Assembly: GCA_964523105.1 (NCBI GenBank)
Contig: CAZFZN010000014.1
Span: forward strand, 62,001-126,000
Source of the DNA: V1-33 sp964523105
GTDB lineage: Bacteria > Verrucomicrobiota > Verrucomicrobiia > Verrucomicrobiales > V1-33
Direction: 5' to 3'
DNA length: 64,000 bases
Below, piece by piece: positions 1 through 9,864 of this stretch. A program made the translations under genes and the position numbers. Position 1 is the stretch's first letter; every line of letters begins with the position of its first letter. The notes beneath the pieces were generated by a model, which was given only the letters and a program-made list of their open reading frames with translations, did not search any database and was not told the DNA's origin.

Positions 1-2481
1 GGTAAGGGTGCGGTGATCCGCATCACGCCGGACGGTGCAGTGCAGACGGTGCATTCGTTTTCCGGCAATGACGGCGCCGCGCCCGTGGCGGGACTGACCG
101 AAGGCGAGGACGGAGCGCTCTACGGGGTGACTTCCGGCGGAGGCGCAGGAGGGTTCGGCGCGGTGTATAAAATAACCACGGGCGGCGGGTCCACGATGCT
201 AACTTCCTTCACCGGCACGGCGGGCGCAGCGAAGGGAGCCGTGCCGCAGCAGCTGGTGCGGCACCCGGACGGAAATTTCTACGGCGTCACACAGGCCGGC
301 GGCGCGAACGGCTTCGGCACCGTATTTCGTCTCACTCCGGCCGGCGCCGTGACGACCCTGGCGGAATTCACCGGGTCCCCGGGCCTGACAAAAGGTGCGG
401 CTCCAGCCGGACCGCTCGCCTTCAGCGGCAATACATTCTACGGCGTGACGCGCGACGGCGGCGCCGGCGGATTCGGGGTGATTTTCAGCATCACCGCGGC
501 GGGTGTTTTCAATGTGATGGCGGAATTCACCGGCACGGCGGGTAGCAGGCCCGGCGCGAATCCAGCCGGCGGTTTGCTGCTGCACACGGACGGCGCGCTC
601 TACGGCACGACGGAGTTCGGCGGCGTGAATGACTTCGGCACTGCGTTCAGGATCACCACCGGCGCGGCTTTCACCAGCCTGCGTTCGTTCGACGACGCCA
701 CCGGCTCGCAGCCGGCGGGCACTTTGGCGCGCGGAGCGGACGGGCTGATTTACGGCGCAACCGCGGCGGGAGGTTTGTCAGGAATGGGGACGCTCTTTAA
801 ATTGACCACTGCGGGCGCACATACGGTTCTGGCCAGTTTCACCGGCACCGCCGGCTCTGCTCCTGGTGCAACCCCGCGCGGCGGTCTCACGGCCGGCCCC
901 GACGGAAACTTCTATGCCGCCACCAGCGCCGGCGGGCCTGGCCAAATGGGAGTCATCTGCCGCGTGAGTGCTGCGGGATTTTATGCAGGAGTGGCCAATC
1001 TCTCCAATACCCGCGGCTGGTCTCCCTCCGGTGCGCCGGTGGCCGACGGCGACTCCTTTCTCTTTCCGATGCATTCCGGCGGCGAAGCGGGCGGCGGCAC
1101 GCTGGTGCGCCTGACCACCACGGGCGCGGTGACTCCGGTGGCCGCGCTCGGCGGTGCGGCGGGCAGCAATCCTGCGGGAGCCCTGGTGAAGGCCGGCGCG
1201 GATTATTACGGTGCGGCCGCACGGGGCGGGACCTCGGGTCGCGGTGCGGTTTTCAAATTCAATGCCGCGGGCCTCACGCTGCTGTCCGCGGCCACAACGA
1301 CCGGCGGCGGTTATCCGGAAGGTGCGCTCATCACCGGCAATGACGGCGCGCTCTACGGCACCGCACGCGAGGGCGGAGCCACCGGGCGGGGCACTCTCTA
1401 TAAAACAACCACGGCCGGGACACGCACGCGAATTGTGAGTTTCACCGGCACTGCGGGCGCAGCGAAAGGCAACCGGCCGCGCGGCAGCCTCGCTTTGGCA
1501 TCGAATACCAGTTACTACGGCCTCACCGAAACCGGCGGGGCGGCGGATTCCGGCACTCTTTTCCGCATGTCGGCTTCCGGCACCCTGACGACACTGGCGG
1601 AATTCGCCGCCGGCGGTCCGCGCCTGCCGCTTGCCGGCCTGACACCTGCCCCGGACGGCAATCTTTACGGCACCCTGAGCCGCGGAGGCACAGCGGACGG
1701 CGGGGCGCTGCTGCAGGTGACTCCGTCCACCAACACCTGGAGCGTCCTGGCCGAATTTACGCCCGCCACAGGCACGCAGCCCGCCGGAGCGGTGCTGGCC
1801 GCCGCCGGCGGCGCACTCTTTGGCCTGACCACTGCGGGCGGGGCGAACAGTCAGGGCACGCTCTGGCGTTACACTCCCGCCGGAGGACTCACGGCCCTGG
1901 TTTCCTTCACCGGAAACAGCGGAGCCGCGCCTGGCAGTGGAGGATTTCAGGAAGGAAACGCACTGCTCACCGGCGGACTAACGCTGGCAGCGGACGGCAC
2001 GGTTTACGGTGTGACTCCCGGCGGCGGCGCGGGCGGCGGCGGCACGGCATTCCGCTATACCATGCAATCACCGCTGCAGGCATGGAAGTCGGCCCACCTC
2101 GGCGATGCAGATGCCCCGGACACCGGCGATCCCGATCACGACGGGATTTCCACGCTCGCGGAATACGCGCTGCTTACCCTGCCGGGACAAAACGATGCCG
2201 CTCCCTGGCCTGCAGCCTCGCGCTCGGCCGAAGGTGCCCTGGAACTGACGGTGCCGCGCGACCCGGCGCGCCACGACGTGACGCTGACCGTCGAAGCCTC
2301 CACAAGCCCCGGCGGCCCGTGGACGCCGCTGGCCGTCAGCACCGCCGGCGCACCGTTTGCCGGCTCCGGTTACGTCAGCGGCGATGCCGCCATTCCTGGG
2401 CTTAAGAGTGTGCTCGTGCGCGATCATTTCACCCCGGACACGGCACCGCGCCGGTTTGTCAGGCTCCGCATCAGCCGCTGA
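1..2481 (+). CDS. GloVer-repeat secreted protein (5' end outside window)
   Basis: The reading frame is open from base 1 and the first codons already read as repeat sequence, so the true start lies upstream; the GTG at 13 is not a convincing start. The visible part is about 826 residues, with about 13 tandem units of roughly 50 residues. Each unit has the pattern DGxLYGxTxxGGxxGxGTxFxxT followed by a strand ending in SFTGTAG or similar. This is the Gloeobacter/Verrucomicrobia (GloVer) repeat, which probably folds as beta-propeller blades. The last ~130 residues hold an Asp/Gly calcium-loop-like stretch (DPDHDGISTLAEYAL) and a beta-rich tail ending RRFVRLRISR, a tail type shared with other secreted proteins here. 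Probably exported; function unknown. It is followed within 100 nt by another exported protein on the same strand. Confidence 0.85.
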   Translation, partial: GKGAVIRITPDGAVQTVHSFSGNDGAAPVAGLTEGEDGALYGVTSGGGAGGFGAVYKITTGGGSTMLTSFTGTAGAAKGAVPQQLVRHPDGNFYGVTQAGGANGFGTVFRLTPAGAVTTLAEFTGSPGLTKGAAPAGPLAFSGNTFYGVTRDGGAGGFGVIFSITAAGVFNVMAEFTGTAGSRPGANPAGGLLLHTDGALYGTTEFGGVNDFGTAFRITTGAAFTSLRSFDDATGSQPAGTLARGADGLIYGATAAGGLSGMGTLFKLTTAGAHTVLASFTGTAGSAPGATPRGGLTAGPDGNFYAATSAGGPGQMGVICRVSAAGFYAGVANLSNTRGWSPSGAPVADGDSFLFPMHSGGEAGGGTLVRLTTTGAVTPVAALGGAAGSNPAGALVKAGADYYGAAARGGTSGRGAVFKFNAAGLTLLSAATTTGGGYPEGALITGNDGALYGTAREGGATGRGTLYKTTTAGTRTRIVSFTGTAGAAKGNRPRGSLALASNTSYYGLTETGGAADSGTLFRMSASGTLTTLAEFAAGGPRLPLAGLTPAPDGNLYGTLSRGGTADGGALLQVTPSTNTWSVLAEFTPATGTQPAGAVLAAAGGALFGLTTAGGANSQGTLWRYTPAGGLTALVSFTGNSGAAPGSGGFQEGNALLTGGLTLAADGTVYGVTPGGGAGGGGTAFRYTMQSPLQAWKSAHLGDADAPDTGDPDHDGISTLAEYALLTLPGQNDAAPWPAASRSAEGALELTVPRDPARHDVTLTVEASTSPGGPWTPLAVSTAGAPFAGSGYVSGDAAIPGLKSVLVRDHFTPDTAPRRFVRLRISR

Positions 2482-2572
2482 ACCTACCCAACCACACCGT
2501 TACCTCAGACACTTTGCCGAACGCACCGCCTCCATGCAAAATCACTGCGAGCGCCTCAATCAAGCACATGCC

Positions 2573-4324
2573 ATGAACTCAAAATCCCTCAGCACACTCG
2601 CCGCCGCTGCCCTGCTGGCCGTGCTGCCCGTCCCCCGCGCCGCCGCCGCTCCCGATCTCGACGGCGACGGCATCCCCAACATCGTCGATCCTGACATCGA
2701 CAATGACGGCATCCCCAACGCCCTCGACCGCAATGTGGACGGCGGCGTTTGCCGCACCGGTCCTCATGCCGGCCGCTACATTGGCGACCACCTCGACAAC
2801 GACAGTCCCGCCGAGCGCGACATCGACGACGACGGTCAGGACGATGACTCCCTGGCCGACCGCGACATCGACGGCGACGGGCGGAGCGACGACAGCCCCC
2901 TGGAACTCGACATCGACGGTGACCGCCGGAACGACGACAGCGCCGCCGAGCGCGACATCGACGGCGACGGGCGACTCGATGAGGACATGGAGGACGACGA
3001 TATCGACGGCGACGGATTCGCGGACGATGATGACAGTGAAATGGACATCGACGGCGACAGTTCCAGCGACGACGACGACGGGGACATTGACGGCGACGAC
3101 CGCCTCAACGGCGACAATGACGAAATGGACACGGACGGCGACGGACGCGACGACAGCGCGAACGACGAGGACAACGACGACGGCGACAGCCGCGGCGACC
3201 GCAGCGATGAAGACGATGACAACGACGGCACCGACGACAACAACGACTCCGATCACCATCCTGAAGACGATGAACTGGAGGTGGAGATCAGCCTGAACCG
3301 TGAGGCCGCAGCCCCGTCCGACGGCCGCTGCCGTGTGAAAATTCAGCGCATGGCCACCGGAAAAGTGGAACTCGAACTGGACGGCCGCCGTTTTCCCTCC
3401 GGGGCCTACGATGTCACCGTGGACGGCACTGTGATCGGGCAACTCTTGATGAACAACGAAGACGAACCGGAGGGCGAGCAGGAATGGGAGACCAATGCGA
3501 ACGACGAAGACGAACTGCCTCTGACCATCGACGTGATTGGAAAGCCCATCACCGTCAGCCGGGGCGGCGTGGTGTTCTTTTCCGGAACCGTGCCGGAGCC
3601 TCCGGACGGCACCGGCAATCCACCCGTCGTCACGCCCGGCTCCGGCGATCTGATTCCAGGCCCCGCGGCGCCCGCCGGTGCGAACGGCGCGATCGAGGCG
3701 GAGTTCGGAACCTCCGGCGTCACTTCCCTCGAATTCGAAATCGAAGACGTGGCGAACGGCGACTATGAAGTCTGGATCGGCGATACGCCGCGTGCCGTCC
3801 TGACCGTTGCCGCCGGCAACGGTAAAATACGCTGGGACATCAGTCCGGAGTTGGACCAGGGCGAACTGCCGCTCGATTTTTCCGCCGCCGGACTGCCGGT
3901 GACTATCCGTCAGGGCGAAAGCGTCTTCTTTACCGGCACCGTGCCCGCCGCCGGCCCCGGCGTGGGGGACGGCGATGACGACAATGGCTCACCGCCGCCG
4001 CCCGGGATCGTTTCCCTGACACCGACCGCCGCAGCACCCGCCGCAGCCAAAGCGGAAGCCGAAGTGGAATTCGGCGTGGCCGGAGTCGCCGGCCTCGAGG
4101 TGGAACTCGAAGACCTCCCCCCGGGGGATTATGAAGTGCTCATCGGCGACACCGTGCGCGGCACAATCACCGTGACCGCCGGGAACGGCAAAGCCCGGTG
4201 GGACGATGAGCCGCAGACCGGCCGCGGCGAGATGCTTCTCGACTTTAACGCCGCAGGAATGGCCGTCACTATCCGCCAGGGTCAGACGGTGTTCTTCAGC
4301 GGCACCCTTCCGGCGACTCCCTGA
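2573..4324 (+). CDS. Asp-rich calcium-binding-like exported protein with three C-terminal repeat modules
   Basis: I chose the ATG at 2573 because it gives a clean signal peptide (MNSKSLSTLAAAALLAVLPV, Ala-rich cleavage region). The frame is open further upstream to 2357 and there is another ATG at 2534. Residues ~27-236 are extremely acidic, built from DIDGDGxxDD-type units like thrombospondin type-3 calcium loops. Three related beta-rich modules of ~90-105 residues follow (about 237-343, 373-460 and 493-583). Each has a conserved 'YDV/YEVxIGDT' strand, an LPLxxxxxGxPxT segment and a GGxVFFSGTxP-like end. I do not recognise the module as a named family. Export and calcium binding are inferred from sequence. 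The gene lies between two other surface-protein genes on the same strand, suggesting a shared transcript or regulon. Confidence 0.8.
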   Translation: MNSKSLSTLAAAALLAVLPVPRAAAAPDLDGDGIPNIVDPDIDNDGIPNALDRNVDGGVCRTGPHAGRYIGDHLDNDSPAERDIDDDGQDDDSLADRDIDGDGRSDDSPLELDIDGDRRNDDSAAERDIDGDGRLDEDMEDDDIDGDGFADDDDSEMDIDGDSSSDDDDGDIDGDDRLNGDNDEMDTDGDGRDDSANDEDNDDGDSRGDRSDEDDDNDGTDDNNDSDHHPEDDELEVEISLNREAAAPSDGRCRVKIQRMATGKVELELDGRRFPSGAYDVTVDGTVIGQLLMNNEDEPEGEQEWETNANDEDELPLTIDVIGKPITVSRGGVVFFSGTVPEPPDGTGNPPVVTPGSGDLIPGPAAPAGANGAIEAEFGTSGVTSLEFEIEDVANGDYEVWIGDTPRAVLTVAAGNGKIRWDISPELDQGELPLDFSAAGLPVTIRQGESVFFTGTVPAAGPGVGDGDDDNGSPPPPGIVSLTPTAAAPAAAKAEAEVEFGVAGVAGLEVELEDLPPGDYEVLIGDTVRGTITVTAGNGKARWDDEPQTGRGEMLLDFNAAGMAVTIRQGQTVFFSGTLPATP

Positions 4325-4371
4325 GCGCCGCTGCCTTCCCCGGAAACTGAAATCACCAACGCAACCCTCAC

Positions 4372-4875
4372 ATGAACAGGCCCCGCATCCTCCCTCGCCT
4401 GAGCGGACTGCTGCTGCTGCTCGTGCATCTCGCCGGGCAGTTGCAGGGTCTGCCGCTCCTGGCGGCGGCGGTGGCGGCGCTCGATGGAGAGCATGAGGTG
4501 CAACTTGCGAACGGTCATGCGGGGCTTTGCCTGGTGCTGCATCACGACCGGAAGGCGCCCCGCGGCGACTCCCAGCGGGCACCGCATCATCATCGTGGCC
4601 TGGTGCGCGTGCTGGCCGGTGCGGACAGTGACGGACCGCATCCCGACCACCTGCTCCAGTTCACGTCAGCGACACGGGCGCTGAAAGCCAGCGAGGCACT
4701 TGCTTCCGTTGGCGAAATACAGCGCGCTGCACTTCCCGCCGGGGAACTGCTCCGTGCTCCGAATTCTCCGCAGCGGACTGTAGAGACGACCATCGTGTCA
4801 CCGGGCTGGAGTCCCCGGTGGTGGCCGCCTGCACCGGCGGACGGCCCGTGGGGCTGCCAGGTGTTCCTCATTTGA
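4372..4875 (+). CDS. small exported His-rich protein of unknown function
   Basis: This 167-residue ORF starts 47 nt after the previous gene. Residues ~8-35 form a Leu-rich hydrophobic segment that could be a signal peptide or anchor. The rest has a DGEHEVQL motif, several His clusters (VLHHD, APHHHRG, PHPDHLLQF) and a Pro/Trp-rich C-terminus. I do not recognise a named family. The His clusters could bind metal, which would suit a locus containing a multihaem cytochrome and a two-component system, but this is inference. The coding call rests on signal-like N-terminus, position and GC-rich third positions; competing short frames in the same stretch lack these features. Confidence 0.6.
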   Translation: MNRPRILPRLSGLLLLLVHLAGQLQGLPLLAAAVAALDGEHEVQLANGHAGLCLVLHHDRKAPRGDSQRAPHHHRGLVRVLAGADSDGPHPDHLLQFTSATRALKASEALASVGEIQRAALPAGELLRAPNSPQRTVETTIVSPGWSPRWWPPAPADGPWGCQVFLI

Positions 4876-4935
4876 ACCTCCAAGCCTGACACAAAGCAGC
4901 GGTCGCGACGCGACCCGCTGATTGTGTTCGTCATT

Positions 4936-4964
4936 GCGCTTCGCTTCGCCGGTCTGCGAAGCGC
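4936..4964. repeat. intergenic inverted repeat ahead of the InlB-repeat gene
   Basis: A perfect 9-bp stem (GCGCTTCGC / GCGAAGCGC) with an 11-nt loop lies between the small His-rich gene and the next gene. A palindromic GGTCGCG.A.CGCGACC sits just upstream (around 4900-4915). There is no T-run, so a rho-independent terminator is doubtful. It may be a transcript-end or processing hairpin. Confidence 0.35.
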
Positions 4965-5022
4965 CGCTCTTCACGCGCCATGCTTCAATCCTTTTCTCCA
5001 AACCTCCTTCTTCCTCCTCTCC

Positions 5023-8000
5023 ATGAAAACGAAATCATTCCGGGCCGCTCTTCTCTCACTGCTGCTGCCTCTCTCCGCCGGCTCCGCCCGCGCCAGCATC
5101 GCCTACGGCAGCATCAACAACTTCGACACTGTCAACGACACGGGGCACGAATGCCACGGGTTCGAGATCGAACTCGAAGACTGTCACAGCACCGACATCA
5201 CTTACACTTACAACTACAACCACTACGGCGTGCCGGAGATCACTGAGGACAATTCGGTGGCCGGACATCCCAGGTGCCGCATCCGCTGGGCGAGCAAAAA
5301 GAACGCCGACGGAAGCTGGGCCGCCTACACCGCCATTCCGTCCGGTCCCATCAACCCGACCAACGGCCACATGTTCACCAATCCGAACGTCAACTTCGGC
5401 GGCGAACACTTTGGCGTGGGATACCGCGTCCAGCCAGGCGCGGTGACTTACAAATGGCTCATCGACGACGGCAGCGGTGTGCTGGTGAGCGGAGGCAATG
5501 TGCAGGTGAGCACCCCGGCCTTCACCTATTACCCGCCCGCGGGCGGCGCTCCGGCGCAGGTGCAGGCCGCCATCCGTCCGCCGGAGCCGCCGGAGGTGCA
5601 TGTCAGGGAATTCGGCGAGCCGGTGTGGGTGAAGGAAATCCGCACCACTTCACACAATAACCGCGAGGTGAAGCTGCGCGATTTGGTGAGTGACGATCCG
5701 GACGATCCCGATGACCACAACTGGCGGAATGACGAACCCGATGAAGTGGAAGTCGAATGGCAACTGCTGCAGACGGAGTTCAACAAAGTGGACGGCGGCA
5801 ACAACGGTGAACTGGTCGCGGCGCCGGAGGATTTGGACAACGGAGATGAAGTGGTCACGCGGCGCTACGAGTTCTTCAAATACGCCGGCCCCCTCGATGA
5901 CGAAACCGGCGAAGCCATGTGCGACAACGTCGGCGCGGACGGCATTCACGGGGACGGGGTCAAAGACGTGAACGGGATCCTCGTGGATTTCTCCGAAATC
6001 GAAGTCGTCGGAGAATACACCGGCGCCCAAATGGCCGCCGTGGACGTGGATGCCGGCGTGGGCCTCACCGAACACCTCAGCGACGGCACCATCAACGAGC
6101 CTTACACCGCGCGCACGGTCGTCATCCAGGGCGCGGCGCCGTTCACCGCCACGCTCACCGGCGCGCTGCCTGCGGGCATGACGTTCAATGCCGTCACCGG
6201 CGTCTTGTCAGGCACGCCCTCCGAGAGCGGAGAGTTCACCTGCACGGTCAAAGCGTCCGATGCCGGCACGCCGGAGCGCGAGAAGACCTACACGTTCGCC
6301 ATCGCCGCCGCGGGAGAGGAACTCGCGCCGCGTTCACTGCTCGACACCGCCGCCGAGCCGGTGAACGGCGGCAGCACCACCGGCAGCGACAGTTATCCGG
6401 TGGACGGCGATGCGACCGTCACGGCAACTCCGAATCCCGGCTGGCGCTTTGTTCACTGGGAAGAGGGCGGCGAGATTGTAAGCGTCGAGCCCGACTTCAC
6501 ACTGACGATGAACGTGAATCACTCGCTGGTGGCGAAGTTCGCCCCGTCCCTGCCGCAGTGGACGATCACCGCTTCCGCCGCGCCGGCGGAGGGCGGCACC
6601 GTGTCCGGCGGCGGCGCGTATGACGACGGCGGCAGTGTCACCCTGACAGCATCGCCGAATGCGGGTTTTGCGTTCGTGAACTGGACGGAAGGCGGCGCGC
6701 AGGTCAGCAATTCCGCCAGCTATACCTTTACCGCCACCGCGGACCGCACCCTCACGGCCAACTTCGCCGCCGTGCCGGTTTATACTATCAGCACCGCCGC
6801 CTCGCCGGTGGATGGCGGCTCCACCAGTGGCGGCGGCTCCCATGCGCAGGGCGCGAGCGTCACCGTCTCTGCCATGGCGGCAGCAGGTTATGTGTTTGTG
6901 AACTGGACGCAGGGAGCCAACCCTTTGAGCAGTAGTCCGAACTACACGTTCGTCGTTTCGGCCGACCGCACTCTCGTCGCAAACTTCACCGTGGATACCG
7001 GTCTGCGCACCATCTCCACCAGCAGCAATCCCTCCGCCGGCGGCACCACCAGCGGGGCCGGAACTTATGCCGCGGGAGCGGAATGCACCGTCACCGCCAC
7101 GCCGAATGCCAACTACATGTTCAAGCGCTGGCAGGAAAACGGCAGCACGGTGAACAATTCCCAAAGCTACACATTCACCGTCAGCGCCAATCGCTCCCTC
7201 ACCGCGCGCTTCGCCCGCATTTATCCGGTGACCACGAGCAGCAACCCGTCCGCAGGCGGCACCACGAGCGTGAGCGGTTCATTTGAAGACGGCGACGATG
7301 TCACGGTTACGGCCACGGCCAATCCGGGTTACACCTTTGTGAATTGGACCGAAGGCGGGGTGGAGGTCAGTGCGAGCACGACCTATTCGTTTGAAGCGAA
7401 TCCGGCACGCAATCTTGTCGCGAACTTCTCCGGCAGCGGGCCGGACATGTGGACGCTGGCCGTAAATGCTTCGCCGGCTGACGGAGGAACCGTGAGCGGC
7501 GGCGGCAGCTTTGAAGGTGGAAGCGACGTGACCGTCAGTGCCGTACCCGCCGCGGGCTATCAGTTTCTCCGCTGGACGGAGGCCGGCGTGGAAGTGAGCA
7601 CCGCTTTGAGCTACACCTTCACCCTTGCCGGAAACCTCACGCTGACCGCGGTGTTCGTGCCCCTGCCATCCGGCGTGCATTTTGACTTCGATACCGGAGC
7701 CATCCACACCGCACCGGGAACTCCGCTGCCGCTGGATCAGATGTCGGCAGGCATCACCGGAAACTTCAGCACGCCGGAGGAAGGCGGCTTCACCGTCGGC
7801 AGCGCGGCCACCACCGGTTACACGCTCAGCGGATTCACCGGCAACTATCTTGTGCCGGGCGAAGGCGGGACAGTGGTCGAAGTGGAATTCGATCAGGCAT
7901 TGGACGCCGTCCAGCTGCGCTTCGGTGTGCTGGAGAATCCCGCACTTCCGGCTCACAGCAGTGTGAAGATCACCGCTTACGACACCTCTGCAGGTGGGCC

Positions 8001-9762
8001 GCAGGAAGTGGGCACAGCCACCGCCGCCGCGGCCCTGACAGCCGGTGATTCTCTGCCCACCGGCAGCGTCTCCCTGGAGCCGGGCGTCCCGTTCACCGGC
8101 CTGCGCATCGAAATCACCGGTGCCGTCGAACCCGGCTCGCGCCTGCTGTGTGACAATCTCGCGGTGACTCCGAACTCCAGCGGCGGCGGCTCACTGCTGC
8201 TCGCCAATCCCAACTGGAACATCACGCTGACTGACTTCGGCTATTCGGATTTCCTGCTCGACAACACCCCGGGGTTCGAGGGCCGGGAATACCTGTCCGG
8301 CGAATGGGGCGCAGCCATCGGCTACACGGTGGGCAACAGCACCAAACAGCCGCGCTGGCTCGAGCCGGACTTCCTGTTCCCCGACTGGAATACGAACTCG
8401 AACTTCACCGTCATCATGCCGATCACCCTGGTGGCGAGCAATGCCGACGGCCTGCCGGTGGCGCAGAGCATCGTGGCCAACAACGATCTCGAAGTGACCA
8501 TCCGCTACGAGATGCTCGACACCGTCACCGGAATGCCGATGGGAGTGGCTGCGGCCTCCGCCGGCGGCGAAGGAAACTCGGTGAAGAGCAACCGCTATGT
8601 GCTCAATCAGGCCTACACCATCCGCAACATCAGCGGCAGCACCGTGAGCGGCCTCCAGGTGTTTCAGCTTCTGCACGGCCTCACCTCCCAGCGCGCGGTG
8701 TACGACAGCCGTCTCTATCCAGGGACGCTGAACAACTATCGCTACGACGCCTCGCAGGCCGGAGTGGATGCGGGCACGGCGGGAGTCGAAGGCAGTTCCG
8801 CGACGGGCCTGGAGGATTACATCGGCTTCAGCGCCAGCCGCGCGCCCACCGCCTTCGAGGTTGGCTATTACGGCATCGAAGGCACCGACGACCATGCCAC
8901 CACCGGCAAGCCGTCGGACGGCGTGCATCTTTCGATCGAGGACAACTGGCAGAGTGCGCCCTACAGCGCGCGGCAGGGCACGGATTACTTTGCGCCCGCC
9001 ACTCCCTGGGTCGCCGGCGCACAGCGCTGGGACCTTCCGGTGCTCGCTCCCGGCGAAAGCGCCACGCTTGATGTGATGCTCAGCATCCTGACCGGCACGA
9101 CGGTGCAGGTGACCGGCGGAGCCGGCAACACGGGACGCGGCAGTTGCAACGGCGGTTCCGATCACGTCGGCGGCGTGGACTTCGAAATCGAGGATGTCAC
9201 CGAAGACGGCACCTTCTTCGGGGAGGAATCGGAGGCCGACGACGATGAACTGGACGACCGCATCGAGGACGGCGAGTTCGTTCTGCCATCATTCAACCAG
9301 CCCGGCGGCCTCTCGCAGCTCTGGGACCTGGAATACACCGGCAGCTACAACGGCCGCATCCGCCTCACTTTCGCCTACGACCCCGCGCTCATCCCCGCCG
9401 GATTCGATCACACGCGGCTGACGATGTATCACTACCACAGCGGCGCGTGGGAACAGATGGTCGGCACGGTGGATCCCGTCAGGCACACGATCACCGTTAG
9501 CACGGACAGCCTCTCGCCCTTCATGCTCGGCGTGGCCACGGAAAACGCCATTCCGGTGCTCAAGAGCGCCCCGCTCAATGCAGTCACGCTCCGGCTTTCC
9601 TGGCAGGGAGACACCACCGGCTGGATTCTCCAGGAGAACGAAACCCTGGATGAAGCCGGCTGGACCAATTCCGCCGCGCCGGTGACTCAGACCGGCCCTG
9701 TCTTTGAAGCAGTGGTGGGGACCGGCCCGCGCCGCTGCTTCTTCCGACTGGTCCACCCGTGA
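5023..9762 (+). CDS. giant exported protein with six divergent InlB B-repeats
   Basis: The ATG at 5023 gives a good signal peptide (MKTKSFRAALLSLLLPLSAG, then SARAS), although the frame is open from 4924. The protein is 1579 residues. Residues ~340-426 resemble a putative Ig (He_PIG) domain: LPAGMTFNAVTGVLSGTP is the classic signature. Residues ~439-881 hold six tandem units of ~72 residues of the divergent InlB B-repeat type, each with GGSTSGxGxYxxGxxVTVTA, FVNWTEGG and a closing LxANF. A beta-rich region follows, then an acidic patch (~residue 1400), and a C-terminus ending CFFRLVHP, like other secreted proteins here. Probably a surface adhesin or matrix protein. Substrate unknown. A strong hairpin follows the stop. 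Confidence 0.85.
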   Translation: MKTKSFRAALLSLLLPLSAGSARASIAYGSINNFDTVNDTGHECHGFEIELEDCHSTDITYTYNYNHYGVPEITEDNSVAGHPRCRIRWASKKNADGSWAAYTAIPSGPINPTNGHMFTNPNVNFGGEHFGVGYRVQPGAVTYKWLIDDGSGVLVSGGNVQVSTPAFTYYPPAGGAPAQVQAAIRPPEPPEVHVREFGEPVWVKEIRTTSHNNREVKLRDLVSDDPDDPDDHNWRNDEPDEVEVEWQLLQTEFNKVDGGNNGELVAAPEDLDNGDEVVTRRYEFFKYAGPLDDETGEAMCDNVGADGIHGDGVKDVNGILVDFSEIEVVGEYTGAQMAAVDVDAGVGLTEHLSDGTINEPYTARTVVIQGAAPFTATLTGALPAGMTFNAVTGVLSGTPSESGEFTCTVKASDAGTPEREKTYTFAIAAAGEELAPRSLLDTAAEPVNGGSTTGSDSYPVDGDATVTATPNPGWRFVHWEEGGEIVSVEPDFTLTMNVNHSLVAKFAPSLPQWTITASAAPAEGGTVSGGGAYDDGGSVTLTASPNAGFAFVNWTEGGAQVSNSASYTFTATADRTLTANFAAVPVYTISTAASPVDGGSTSGGGSHAQGASVTVSAMAAAGYVFVNWTQGANPLSSSPNYTFVVSADRTLVANFTVDTGLRTISTSSNPSAGGTTSGAGTYAAGAECTVTATPNANYMFKRWQENGSTVNNSQSYTFTVSANRSLTARFARIYPVTTSSNPSAGGTTSVSGSFEDGDDVTVTATANPGYTFVNWTEGGVEVSASTTYSFEANPARNLVANFSGSGPDMWTLAVNASPADGGTVSGGGSFEGGSDVTVSAVPAAGYQFLRWTEAGVEVSTALSYTFTLAGNLTLTAVFVPLPSGVHFDFDTGAIHTAPGTPLPLDQMSAGITGNFSTPEEGGFTVGSAATTGYTLSGFTGNYLVPGEGGTVVEVEFDQALDAVQLRFGVLENPALPAHSSVKITAYDTSAGGPQEVGTATAAAALTAGDSLPTGSVSLEPGVPFTGLRIEITGAVEPGSRLLCDNLAVTPNSSGGGSLLLANPNWNITLTDFGYSDFLLDNTPGFEGREYLSGEWGAAIGYTVGNSTKQPRWLEPDFLFPDWNTNSNFTVIMPITLVASNADGLPVAQSIVANNDLEVTIRYEMLDTVTGMPMGVAAASAGGEGNSVKSNRYVLNQAYTIRNISGSTVSGLQVFQLLHGLTSQRAVYDSRLYPGTLNNYRYDASQAGVDAGTAGVEGSSATGLEDYIGFSASRAPTAFEVGYYGIEGTDDHATTGKPSDGVHLSIEDNWQSAPYSARQGTDYFAPATPWVAGAQRWDLPVLAPGESATLDVMLSILTGTTVQVTGGAGNTGRGSCNGGSDHVGGVDFEIEDVTEDGTFFGEESEADDDELDDRIEDGEFVLPSFNQPGGLSQLWDLEYTGSYNGRIRLTFAYDPALIPAGFDHTRLTMYHYHSGAWEQMVGTVDPVRHTITVSTDSLSPFMLGVATENAIPVLKSAPLNAVTLRLSWQGDTTGWILQENETLDEAGWTNSAAPVTQTGPVFEAVVGTGPRRCFFRLVHP

Positions 9763-9773
9763 CCGGAAGGAAA

Positions 9774-9806
9774 CCCGCCGGCTCCAGTTCCCCCGGAGCC
9801 GGCGGG
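9774..9806 (+). terminator. hairpin after the InlB-repeat gene
   Basis: A perfect 12-bp GC-rich stem (CCCGCCGGCTCC / GGAGCCGGCGGG) with a 9-nt loop starts 11 nt after the stop. It is preceded by AAA but followed by AACAGTTCCCC, not a T-run. This fits a strong pause or processing hairpin better than a textbook intrinsic terminator. Confidence 0.5.
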
Positions 9807-9864
9807 AACAGTTCCCCTCTCCCCCCTGTCATTCCCGGCCACATCGCTCTCAACCCGCTTCGAT

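Noticed and set aside
13..15. GTG at 13 as the start of the GloVer gene
   Set aside because: The codons before it (bases 1-12) already continue the repeat pattern, so the gene begins upstream of the window.
2654..3280. Short-period repeats in the Asp-rich gene, considered as a CRISPR array
   Set aside because: Units are imperfect, contiguous without spacers, and translate as DIDGDG calcium-loop repeats.
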